This document shows, piece by piece, positions 23,344 through 33,851 of a DNA stretch of 64,000 nt. Within the stretch, counting starts at the first letter, position 1; every line of letters begins with the position of its first letter. The DNA is from Biscogniauxia marginata (taxonomy: Eukaryota > Ascomycota > Sordariomycetes > Xylariales > Xylariaceae): assembly GCA_022695795.1 (NCBI GenBank), contig MU404089.1, positions 248,001-312,000 of the forward strand. The letters are read 5' to 3'. The notes beneath the pieces were generated by a model. That model did not search any database, was not told the DNA's origin, and was given only the letters and a program-made list of their open reading frames with translations. The position numbers and the translations under genes are program-made.

Positions 23344-26300
23344 CTAAATCCTGTAAGTCAAACTTGGTTGGGATACATTAGCAGCCATGAGTGCCCCGGC
23401 AGTCTGTTGGCCGAGAAATGTGATCTTAGGGACCTCGAAATCTGCGACTACATTGATCTCACTCAATCTGTTTTCCCTCTCCTGTAGGTCGCGAGGCAGA
23501 TGGACTGTCTGGGAATCGGGCCAGCAGCAGGGAGTCTCGGAGTCGAAATCACCTCTGCGAATCAGATCTTCAGCATCAGCAAGCTCGCCGGTAGCATACT
23601 TGAGGTGGAGCTCTGTGACGTCCTGAAATAAGCCATCACCATTAGCAATGTGCCACTGCAGCAGCTCCGTAACGATGGCCCATCCGTTTTCCCTCATCTT
23701 CCTCGGAAGCCGGCTTGGATTGGCACATTTCAGCTGTTCTTGAATCCGAGGGTGATGGAGAAGCCACAGACGTATGCAGACAACTTGCAGCGGGTAAACT
23801 TTGACGTGGTATAATTTGGAGAAAAATGGGATGCTGGCATCTGCGCCTGCGTCTAAAAGTAAACTTATGATGTCCAAGTTGACCCATTGCACTGCCTTCT
23901 GGAGCAAGGTATGGCCGTCGTCATTAGGCGCGTTAATCCAGTGCGATGCTCCTGGGTAGCTAAGGAGAGCCTCGAAGCTAGGAATCCTAGAGCCCAGAGT
24001 ACCGTTCTCAGCACATGTCACAAGTAATGTGTCCACCACGTGGTGCAACACTTCACTGTAGCCTTCGTATTCAGAAGAGGAGGTGCTTGTCTCGTCGTTC
24101 GGAACACTGATCTTCAAGACCAGCTTTAGCTGATCGATCCTCCAAGGTTCGTGAACGAGAACTTCAATGATCGTATGTCCGTAAACTGGGTGCCTCTGAC
24201 TGACATCAGCCCCAAACTTGACCAAGATTTCAAGCATCTCCTGCGAGGAATTACTTTCCTGCCATGCATGGATCGCCGATCCAGAATAGACTGAGATGTT
24301 AGGTGTGTGATTGACGTCCATGCCTTTCTCGAGAAGGGTTTTAACAGCTGGAATAGATCCCTTCCGTACAGCGTAGGTTAGGCAGTTATCTCCCTTAGTC
24401 TCAATCCGGTCCAACTCAATTGATGAGTAGAACTTAAGCATCATCTCCAGAATTTCTAACCAGGAGGGTTTATGACTACAGAGTTCGATGACCATGAAAA
24501 TCACCGGATCAGGGTATCCGTCACCGTCTTCTTCAACATAATTAGACATGTTTAGGTCTTCTAACGATGACCTAGATAATATGATCTGAATCAAGTGCAG
24601 CATGTCATCTGTTGCTCCTGGTCCGACTAGAGATCGGAGCTCACTCTTGATACTAGCAACTGTTTCGTCATCGAGGGCCGAAACCGTCCTCTCAATCGCC
24701 GTTGTGTGTTCGCTGCCGTGAGCAATCCAATGCGAAAATGGCCTCAGAAAGTTATCGAATGGGTCATGGAGAGGTCCACATTGGTAGATTGAAAGAATCT
24801 CAACCAAGTCTGGGAAGAACCGTGTAGTGGCTATGTGATGACTTCGTGCTATTGTCTCTGGGGAAGATATAGGAGCTAGGTATTGGACAAGAGGATGATA
24901 ACGACATGCAGTCGCCCATTCTAACGGGGTTCCGGAGAGTCCAATATCATGGGCGTGCCAGTCTACTTCTTTCGTTGAGGCTTCCACTGAGGAACCATTG
25001 CTTGAAAGGAGATTCAAAGCATCCTTCAAAAACTTCGGCGGGAAAAAAATAGCAAGGTGAAGAGGAGTGATGCCGTGTTTGGATTTCTGGCTGATGCTGA
25101 GGCCGGAATTCGCAACAGCGTTGAGCACAGAGATGTGGCCACCCAAGCAGGCAAAGTGTGCCACATCAAATCCCAGAGGTGAAACGCTGCGCGCGTCTCC
25201 GTCGTTGAGAAACATCAGTAATGCTTCAACATCGCCGAGCCAGGCCGCGATATGCACAGCGTCAATTACATCCACCTCATTCGAGTTGAAAATTCCAATA
25301 TGGCATTTGTGGCCCGGAAGATACGCCGTAGACCCCTTGACTGCCCCAAGTTCGTATTGTTCTCGTATCCAGTCTTGTAAAGAGGCGTTAAGCTCCCAGA
25401 TTCGGTTGCAGAGATAGCGTTCTACTGGGAGTGAAGAGAGTTTTTCCTCCCTCCGAATTGATTCCAAGTCAGGGGTTATACCGAGAGCATTACAAACCCG
25501 AGGATACCACAGTACTGCCTTGGGATAACCCAACGAAGCTGCATAATGCAACCAGTGGACTGCTTCCCTACTGTTATGGGGGACACCAAATCCGATTGTA
25601 TAGCATTCGGAAGCTAGCATGGCTGCGTGTCCTCGAGTATCTTTAGTCATGATTTCGTTCCAAGCGATTGATTCGAGCTCTGAGTAGGCACGTTCCTGTA
25701 TACCATAGGGTGCCAAGTCAACCAGATACCCTTGTTTCATCGCGGACATTCTAAGCTATCATAATGTCAACATTTGCAGGAATAAGAAACGGTAGCCCGC
25801 CTGACCGTGTAGAGTGAATCTTGTGTTGTCCACGTAGCTATACTGTCGCTCGAGGTAGAAGAAGTGTTCAAGCATGCAGATCTATTCACCATCGATTAGA
25901 GAGTGCTAGCCAATGTTATATCAAGCTATTATTACCTCGGAACATGGGAGGAGTCTCCAGTCAGGATTTTAACAACATCAAATATAGACTTCCTGCTATG
26001 AGGGTCATCTTGGAGGCAACCTCTCAATGTGGAGCGGAGACGAGCCTTCAGCATCGGGTCAAGTGCTATCGTGCTAATGAATGATAGTGAATGATCTAGA
26101 AGGCCGTTGTTCGGAAAGTTATTGAGAGCCTCTTCTTTCTGCTCAATATCGATGTCACAAGGCAGAGAGCTTACCCAGGACACATCAAAGAATGAGCTGC
26201 CACCCTTCATCACTTCCCAGACAAGTAGCCCAAAGGAGAAGACATCGCACAGCATAGCGACTGAGATGTTGAAGTTCTCATCCTCGAAGGCACGTCCATT

Positions 26301-27029
26301 TCGGATTTCTGGGGCATTCAAGAGTGGTGTTCCGTTGCGAGGCTCTACATGTGCGTCTGAGTCTCCATGTGGAACTAGCAGGGCTTGTCCAAAATCAGAG
26401 AGCTTTGCTTTCAAGTCTCCCTTATCCAAGAACAGAAGCACGTTGTCAGTTTTCAGATCACAATGAGCAACCTGCAATTCGTGGAGAACAGCAACGCCCT
26501 GTGCGATCTGAAGAATCAAGGCCACACATTCAGCGGGGGGGTTGTGGTTCTCCTCACGTGAAAGATAGCTTTTAAGGGTGCCTATTGAGGAATATTCGAG
26601 TACTAGGGCAAGATAGCTTATCTTGTCGTCCACGCTGGAGCAAATCCCGAGGAGGTGAACGATATTCGGGTGAGATCTGATGCGGCTGTGGCTCAGGATT
26701 TGCAGTTCCTGCGTAAACTGTGCGAAGTGACTGCCGAAGGCTTCTGCGTTGCCTGCGGTAGAGTATCCCACCTGGGGTAAGAACCGACTTCTTTTGACTG
26801 CGACTAATCCATGCCTCTTATGTCGGCCGACCTCGATAGTTGAGAAACCTCCGGTTCCCGCCAAACGTGCGTCCGAACGGAAAAGATTAAGAGCCCCGGA
26901 CTGGATGTTCGGGATTTCGGCAGTGGTCACAACCGAGAAGTAATTTAGCGCTGCTGATGATGGAGGAGAGTTTCTAGAGGAGCTCAGCGAACCAGCCACT
27001 GAACTTTTCGACCAGTATGAATAGGACAT
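23344..27029 (-). CDS. Ser/Thr protein kinase fused to Sel1-like and ankyrin repeats
   Basis: Exon 1 is 25936-27029 (ATG at 27029; the frame extends to a TTG at 27068) and exon 2 is 23344-25750. Removing a 185-bp intron (GTAATA...CTTAG) joins VPR to MSAMKQGY in frame and gives 1166 aa. The kinase domain (residues about 50-360) is complete: glycine loop GTGGFS, lysine in LVAVKRSR (about 79), AHCDLKTDNV (Asp about 191), LSDFGQAL and NAPEIRNG. It is therefore predicted active. Next come PYGIQERAYSELESI and a Sel1-like repeat (GFGVPHNSREAVHWLHYAA), then several ankyrin repeats (GITPLHLAIFF, NCLTYAVRKGSIPAVKTLLE, GADVSQRHPVYG, LLLDAGADASIP). If the intron call is wrong, the ankyrin part would start at its own ATG at 25749. 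The gene is divergent from the caspase-like gene at 27885. The role is unknown; a signalling or non-self sensor is an inference. Confidence 0.78.
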
Positions 27030-27884
27030 GCTGTGGTATACGCAACGATGACTCGTACAAAATACCAACCTAAAGAATTATGATCAATCATATCCAACAA
27101 TGTGCCCGTTGGACTACAGACTAGTTGAAAAGTGTATTGGCAGATGGATGCCCCTATTCCTTCAAGCCAGCCAGCGAAGATCTATGCGGCGGCCGAGACG
27201 GTGCGGCAAGGAGTACAAAGTAGAAAATATTTCAACAAGGTAACATATATAATATTATTGCAAACCAAAACGAATAGAGAGAATTCGGCGGTAGCATAAG
27301 ACAGTACTGAACAATATTATTGTGTAATTGTACGACTTGGCCACCATAGGTATCTGATATTCTTGATAAAATCCTACCTTGCTGCCCAATGGCCCCCAAC
27401 CTCCAAGTGAGCCCTTATGCCACAGGTGTACCAACCCAACCCTGAAGATTCCTTGCCGGATAACCCTATTGAAGTCCATTTTACTGCATTGTTGACCAAA
27501 TAGCGATACACAATTCCAATGTCCTAGTTATCTGAAGAGCCGGCCCCTGGCATACACTGGAAACATATACTGTTGATGGTCATTGTGATTATATAGGGGT
27601 CATACTCATTCGTCGTTCTAGGGTTCTATCTCGCTGTGGGCATTGTAGGTAGGTTCTCTAATGTCATTCTGATTCCAGCCCTGACCTTCCAAGTTATCTG
27701 CAACACCACACACCTTAGTTTAGCTAGAGTCCACGGTCGCTTTCACAACACACACACACACACACACACTCTCTCTCTCTCTCTAGGCACCATTAGCTCC
27801 CAGATAGGCTCTGAATGGAATAGATCCTTCAATCCATCCATTTTCAGCGCCCAGAGCTCAGTGTGCGACACTATATATTTGCTG
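27030..27884. promoter_or_regulatory. Shared divergent promoter region of the kinase and caspase-like genes
   Basis: 855 bp separate the two divergent start codons. The interval carries a CA10/CT8 microsatellite 100 bp upstream of the plus-strand ATG. No other gene is supported. Confidence 0.5.
27749..27784. repeat. (CA)10(CT)8 microsatellite
   Basis: Ten CA units are followed directly by eight CT units, about 100 bp before the ATG of the caspase-like gene. They probably lie in its 5' leader or core promoter. Confidence 0.92.
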
Positions 27885-30227
27885 ATGTCCTCAACCGACA
27901 ACTCAGCCCAAGCCGGCAAGATGCTCCCCGAAGAGGCCATATCAAGAGAACTAGAGAAATATCGCCATTTACGCAAGCAGAGATACTCCTCCGTCAATGT
28001 ACTTGTGATGATATGGGAGAATTGCGATAATCCTGTCTTCGCAAGTGATGCTGAAGAAATAGGTCGCATGTTCCAGGCCGAGTTTCGATACAACGTTCAC
28101 CACTATAAAATACCTTTTTCGGAGATGGCACAGAGGTCCCTTGGCGCCTACGTTGGTCGATTCGTCGAGGATTTCGGAGGTGAAGGAAACCTCATCATTG
28201 TATACTATGGAGGTCATGGTTGCCAACAGCGGCCCAAGGAGACCTCGTATGAGTGGTCAGCGTAAGTACTCCTACACGTCGTTTACTTTTTTAACATAGC
28301 AGACTTCTCATATACCTCTAAAAAGTCTTATTAAGGGGGGACATACATTGGACTGGGCCAGTATACAACCCTTATTATTTGCAGCTCAGTGCGACGTCGT
28401 GATACTGCTGGATTGTTGCTATGCCGGGCAGGCCGTACGGACTCGAGTCTCTCACTCCATAGAGTTCTTAGCCGCAGCTGATAAGGATAATTGGACTCCC
28501 ATGGGAGCAAACGGTACTTGGCCATCTTTCACGCGGGTACTAGTGCGCGAAATGACTGCCATGGTGAAATCGGCAGGTATGGTTACGATCCCCGGCGTGC
28601 ATACCCGCATGGTAGGGCTGAAGGCTGGTCTTCTCAGACAACCGTTTTATACTTCTATATCTTCAGACGATCCCCCACAAGTTGCACGTCTTGTGAGATG
28701 GAGCCAGGGCCCCACTGATCCCCATAAGGAGCTGAAGAACTCGAAATCTCTCGACTCCGAGAAGGAGCAAGCTTTTATAAACCTCCGTCTCCGACTACTT
28801 CACTCTCTCGACTCGAGAACAACGACAACATTTATCAGATGGGTTACTAAAGACTCACCCTCCTTCATCGCGGATATAGAAGTAGACCGTATCGCTTCAG
28901 AAGCGAAGGCGGCCGGGATCCTAGCAGAAGAACTACTGGGACCTATCGGTTCGAAAGAAGAGTCTGGGTCCACGGTATGGTCTGAGAATCATCACAAGGA
29001 GGTCCTTTGTCTTCTCGAAGCATTGAATGAAGCTATCCTAGAACCCTCTCCGAGCGCTTTGAATGACATCGAAGTATTTCAAACATTGGACCAAATCAAA
29101 AAGAAGTCCGATGCGCTGTTGTCGTTTGTCACACAATCCCTTACGAGCATAAGCCCTAAATCGCTTAGATCGCTCAGTACCAACGCCCTTCCTAGCCTGG
29201 AAGACCTCAAAGCCCGGATCTCAATGCGACTTACACTTCTGGATGAACGGGACGCCTCGAGCCCTATCAGAGTTTCCTTCAGCGATCAGCCATCTTCCGG
29301 TCAACGGTTGCGGCTCGGAACCTGGGACCAGTTTCCAGTCATAGTCGAGTACGTATACTATGATACCGAAAAAAGGGATACGGTTTCAAGACAAGTCGCC
29401 AAAGTGTCGGCTCTCCATGCTGAACGTAAGACTGCAGCTTTTCGAACACTACACGGGCTCGGTTACTCCCACGAGACTCTCAAAGGCCCACGATATGGTT
29501 TTGTTTACGAACTACCCTACGAGGACAAAAGCATCTCATACAACCTCCTATCGGATGCTATGCATAAGGCTCGCCAGGTGCCTCTAGAGCTACGCTATCG
29601 CCTTGCACTAGCTCTGTGTGATGCAGTTCTCCATCTTCACTCTATCGGATGGTTGCACAAAGGGTTGAAGAGCGCCAATGTCGTCTTATTTTCCAAGATC
29701 GAGTCCCCTCACCATGAGACAGCAACGGGACAAGCTCTGGACTATGAGAATCCATATCTCATCGGTTTCGACTGCTCGCGGCCAAACGATGCTGAGACCC
29801 GGGCTACTGTTGATTACTCTACTAATGATAACATCTACAGGCACCCGGACAGATGGGGGAGGCCGCTACGATTCGAAAGGCATCACGACCTCTACGCTCT
29901 GGTAGGCTCAACCAGTCACCACAAGAATGATACGTTTCTTTGTTGCTAAAGTAATGGCAGGGTTTACTTCTCTTGGAAATTGGATGCTGGCGAACGGTTC
30001 CGAAGATGATTCCCAGTAAAGATAATGAAAGACTAACCAAGAAACCGGAGAAGCTGAAAGATTTCTTCTTGGATTTGGTCAAGAACAAATTGCCACATGA
30101 CACGGGAAGTAAGTACGCAGATGCAGTACGAAGATGCTTGGAGAGCAGCGATTGGAAGTCGTACGAAGACTGGGAATTTCAGGCTACTGTTCGCGAGACA
30201 ATCTGGAAGCCGTTGAGCGAATGCTGA
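27885..30227 (+). CDS. Caspase-like (C14) protease domain fused to a pseudokinase domain
   Basis: The three exons are 27885-28261, 28326-29901 and 29961-30227. The introns are 64 and 59 bp (GTAAGT...AAAG, GTAGGC...GCAG), and the protein is 739 aa. The ATG at 27885 is preferred over one at 27636 because the extension runs through a microsatellite. Residues about 36-200 form a caspase-like fold. A strand ends in the catalytic His (LIIVYYGGHG, His about 111) and a second strand ends in the catalytic Cys (VVILLDCCYAG, Cys about 157). A helical middle region follows. From about residue 440 there is a kinase-like domain with LALALCDAVLHLHS, LHKGLKSANVVLF (Gly where the catalytic Asp should be, about 572) and IGFDCSRP in place of DFG. 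It is therefore a predicted pseudokinase, of the type found at the C-terminus of many HeLo/het-s-related fungal proteins. The pairing suggests a protease effector controlled by a kinase-like regulator; function is inferred. Confidence 0.85.
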
Positions 30228-30897
30228 GCCACAGTCCACTTTGAGGGTGGATGTCAAGATGGGAGATTTGGCATAAGATTTGATCAGAGAGTGGTCCCAT
30301 AGGGACCACGGGAAAACCCTAGCTATATACAGGATAGGTGTGGGTTGACCAACCACCCAATTTTCAACAGTGAACACATTACGTGTATAGTACGTTTCTC
30401 GTCCATGTTATTCTACTGGCTGTTTTCTGCGTAGCTTCCAACATATGCCTTCACTGTGACGAACCCTCCTGTTAGATGACTTCACAAGTAAGTCACGTAC
30501 TTGGATTTCTTGATTTTCTAAGTAACTGTAAACTGAGGTTAATTTAAGATAATTATAATATAATGTTCGCTAGAGAGATTTCAAGGTACTCTCACTACAG
30601 TTTCTAAAGAGTGACTATACCTAGCTAGTCTTAAATTAATAGCTAAAGCACGAGTGACTGAATACACAAGGAGATTTCATTCTAATCATACTCATTCTTC
30701 CTTTTATACTTTTTAAGTGCATTTAGGATTCTCTGTTGTTCTCCCTGGAGACCCACAGAGAACTACAGATGTCCTTCCCTTGTTCTCTATGCCCCCTCAT
30801 AGAGATCAACAGAGAATTCTTCCTGAGATCACGTGATCCCAACCCAGACTGATCCATGTTGGTTCGTAACATTCACTGACTTCTGTTCCAGGGGCCC
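30228..30897. other. Intergenic region carrying a solo LTR
   Basis: This interval lies between the 3' ends of the caspase-like and DUF6594 genes. Apart from the solo LTR at 30455-30871 nothing is recognised. Confidence 0.7.
30455..30871. mobile_element. Solo LTR of an LTR retrotransposon
   Basis: The 417-bp element starts TGTGACGAACC and ends GGTTCGTAACA, an 11-bp inverted terminal repeat with one mismatch and with the TG...CA ends of retroviral-type LTRs. It is flanked on both sides by the identical 5-bp sequence TTCAC (30450-30454 and 30872-30876), the target duplication expected from an integrase. No gag/pol remnants or second LTR lie nearby, so it is best read as a solo LTR left after recombination. 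Its superfamily (copia or gypsy) cannot be told from the LTR alone, nor can its orientation. Confidence 0.85.
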
Positions 30898-32086
30898 TTA
30901 CTCTGATGTTCTGGGATTACTAGACTCCAAAAAGAAAGACGTGGGAACGGCAGCGTAGCTATGTCGACTCAGTGTTGACTCACAGTGTTGGGAGCTGAAG
31001 ACTTACGTGAGAAGGGCCAGCAATAGATTATACTTATTTGCATTGGTAGTCAAGCTGACTACACACGAGGTAGCTACAATGAAGATGCAGTAGACTACTG
31101 TCCTGCTCGGGGCCTCCGGCATAAAGAAGAGAATTATAGAGTGGAGTATGAGTAAGGATGGTGCTAATAGAGTCATGAGAATCTTGGCCATGGTCGCCAG
31201 GTGCGATGGACGAAATAAAAAGATATGATCGTCTGTCGTTATCTCCTGTCAAGTGGTGAGAAAGGCGGATTTCCCATGTATTGATTTCCAAGAATTGGAT
31301 ACCTGCTTGTAGCGGATCTTGTCAAACCCAGCGTTAGCCAGAGTTAAAACAGATATGAGCCCAGAAAGGGCTACACCTGAATACGTACCAGGTCCCCCAG
31401 CCTTGGGAAAGTTCGAAGGCATAGCTCGAGTAGCTGTTCTGGAAAAGCCCTGTCGCTTTGCTCCGGTGCCAATGATATGTAGTCATATGCACGATCCTCG
31501 TGGATGGGATGGTAAATCCTGCTTTCCGACCTAACGAGGGGTTTGTTCCCGTTGAACCAGTTCCCCACGCTCCGAATATGCCGCTGGGGAGCTTCGGGGA
31601 GACACTTCATTCGGTGAAACTGCTGCACTGCCTCGTCTACGCATATACTTAATCAGGTGAGAAACCAGATGAAACAGCAAGATAATTATTTTCAGATATG
31701 CTTGGTTGAACGCAGAAGGTAAAGTAAAGTAACGAGACCCTACCATAAGCAGATAGCTTCCCGCTTATCTCGTTCATCAATTTTCTCCGATCGCGATTCG
31801 AGTCTTGTCGCCGGCTCGACAAGTTGAGCGTGATAGTCTCCGCATCATCGCAATCATGCAGGCGGCTTTCAAGCCCCGCCAGCTCATCTTGTAGCTCTAG
31901 GATGTTTCGCATGTGTAGATAGTCAAATCGCTTGACGATGCTGAACTCATCGTCTAGGACGAGAAATGCTGCAAGCCTCGGGTATCCTTGTCTATATTGT
32001 TTGACTAAACTCTGCGGTCAAACGGGTTTTATAGACAAAGAGATAGATGGATACATACGTTGCTCCTTAGCCTGAGAGCCGGACAT
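30898..32086 (-). CDS. DUF6594-domain membrane protein (277 aa)
   Basis: The gene has six exons on the minus strand: 32059-32086, 31744-31986, 31389-31636, 31303-31317 (15 nt only), 31007-31245 and 30898-30958. All phases agree and give 277 aa. The order of motifs matches the fungal DUF6594 family: RYPRLAAFLVL, a region rich in R/D/E with LHMRNILELQDELAGLES, SAYDEAVQQFHRMKCLPEAP, WFNGNKPLVRSESR, IRYKQEITTDDHIFLF, then membrane segments (ILMTLLAPSLLILHSIILFF, VVYCIFIVATSCVVSL) and the short tail TYAAV that normally ends the third segment. The function of the family is unknown; its members are common in accessory regions of Pezizomycotina. The stop codon is 27 bp from the solo LTR, so the 3' UTR probably lies in the element. 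Confidence 0.8.
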
Positions 32087-32362
32087 ATCTATAGAACTTA
32101 GCTACGATATGGGAGATTCAGAGAAAGTAGTACATAGGTATGAAAAGAAAGGGGGTTTTTGTTGAAGACAGCGCACTGCTCTGAAGCCTTGTCAAAGCAG
32201 GCTACCGATGTAGCCTGGCTACTAAGGCACCAACTTTACCGGCGTAAAGCACATGACCTGGCTTCCTGATCCTCTTGGGCACCAATCCTGCTACCTTCCA
32301 TAAGGCAATGCCTCCATACCGACCTTGCTACCTGTGGAACTAGCCTGGCTCACAAAGTCGCA
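32087..32362. promoter_or_regulatory. Short divergent promoter of the DUF6594 and small-protein genes
   Basis: Only 276 bp separate two divergent start codons, so regulatory sequence is likely to be shared. No motif is claimed. Confidence 0.45.
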
Positions 32363-32805
32363 ATGAGTTCATACGATCCAACACGCCAAGCTGGCCCCGA
32401 AGAGGAGAAGCCCGTGTCGGAAGACAATGACGGACTAGCAGGGAGCAATGCCGTCGTAAGGCGATACAGAATTGGCACTCGCCTTTTGCGTTGACTGCGC
32501 TAACGCCAGGGCTAGGTGGACGAGGACGATAGGAGAGCCTATGTTGTCAATTATTCCAACGTCGCAGAGGTAGGTAGTTCTTCGCAACACTCTTAACTGC
32601 GTACGTAGGCATGATGCTGACCTCAGATTAGTTCCCATTAGAGATTGGGGAAACAGTGTGGATCGTGAAGCCCAGCTATCGTACCCCTTTAGGAGAATTC
32701 TGCATCGTCAAGGTACACCCAGGCGATATGTACGAATTGCAGGATAAAAGCACGGGTGCCACGCACACAGAACTTGTGGAGGGAAGATATTTGACGCGTG
32801 GGTGA
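32363..32805 (+). CDS. Small protein of unknown function, SH3/KOW-like C-terminal half
   Basis: Three exons, 32363-32455, 32516-32569 and 32632-32805, give 106 aa. All junctions are phase 0, with donors GTAAGG and GTAGGT and acceptors CTAG and TTAG. The protein starts MSSYDPTRQAGPEEEKPVSE (acidic, disordered), passes through VDEDDRRAYVVNYSNVAE and ends in a compact part: FPLEIGETVWIVKPSYRTPL, then EFCIVKVHPGDMYELQDKST. The latter alternates hydrophobic and turn residues like a small SH3/KOW-type barrel. I do not recognise a named family and assign no function. It is head to head with the DUF6594 gene. Confidence 0.6.
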
Positions 32806-33851
32806 AATGTGTAGGCTTTTTGGCGCAGGAAATGTGCCTATGAAAAGGGTAGGAAGCAATGAAGAAGACACTAGGTATGACTACATCGTTAACAATATAT
32901 GGTGACCTAAGCACGTATGATCAGTTGTATCACAACATCCCCAGTTACCTACGCTCCTTGGATCCACTGGTTTAAAGTCGATGTGTGTGTACGGGGAACC
33001 CCTGACCTGGGGACTCGGTGACAATCTGGGGTAAAAGCCCCACAATGCATACCGGGACGCTTAAATACACCCTGAAATCTGGTAGATACACCCTGTTCCA
33101 GCCACACTAGCCATATAGGGATTGCTTGTCGAGATACCCATTTTCGGTATATTCGTAGTGTGTTTGCAAGTCACTGTCACGGTCTTGGCGGTTTGTCTGG
33201 AGACGAGGCTCCAGTTTATTCACCTAGTGTTTAACTATCGCGAGATGGGAGGAAAGAAGAAAAGAGACACTAAAATTACATGGGGGAATCCTGCTTTTGT
33301 CCCCGCGGTTCATTGCGCAGGCTGCCACGGGTGTGGGGCTGCGGCCTGGCAACACGGGATAAGTGGGTCCAGTGACTGCTTGCAACGGGCAGTCTGCGGA
33401 CTGGACAGCCGTAGATGAGGAAGGCCGGCCCACGCACCGCCACAATGAGTTAGCAGACACTCTCCTGCCGCATGTTCGATATTGCACCGTTCCAACTCTT
33501 CTTACAATTCATGTTAATTGGACCGGACTGGATCTAAAATTACTACCTATGCAGAGAATGCCTTTACTTAGCTCATTCTTATCTACATTCATATCTCTCT
33601 CTCTCTCTCATTTCACAGAGGGATCATAGGTCTTTAGATCCCCTATCCACTTATCTACCTTGCCCTAGTCAAACAAGCCCTATAACTCTCAACTCAACTC
33701 ACCCCTATTCCCCCCTCCCTCCTCGAGACTTTCTTAACCATCCCGAACTTTTCAAACCCCCATTCACTCCCTCCCGTACGGAGTCGAGTGGGTAGTTAGG
33801 TTAGGTTAGGTTAGGTTAGGCTAGGTAGGTAGTAAACAAACAACAAGCCCT
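32806..33851. other. Convergent intergenic region at the right edge of the accessory block
   Basis: No gene is supported. It contains a CT run (33597-33610) and a TTAGG pentamer array (33796-33820) just beyond the stop codon of the dipeptidase gene. Confidence 0.55.
33796..33820. repeat. (TTAGG)5 tandem repeat
   Basis: Five perfect TTAGG units are followed by the degenerate CTAGGTAGGTAG. The unit is one G shorter than the usual fungal telomere repeat TTAGGG, so it is treated as a simple interstitial repeat. Confidence 0.9.

Noticed and set aside
27030..27068. 13-residue extension of the kinase
   Set aside because: It begins with TTG. The ATG at 27029 is used; an upstream exon remains possible.
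27636..27884. 83-residue extension of the caspase-like protein
   Set aside because: The extension is encoded through a CA/CT microsatellite and looks like leader sequence; the ATG at 27885 starts a normal N-terminus.
33122..33418. 98-codon frame with a Cys/Gly/His-rich end
   Set aside because: Composition looks random, and no zinc-binding pattern or family match is evident.
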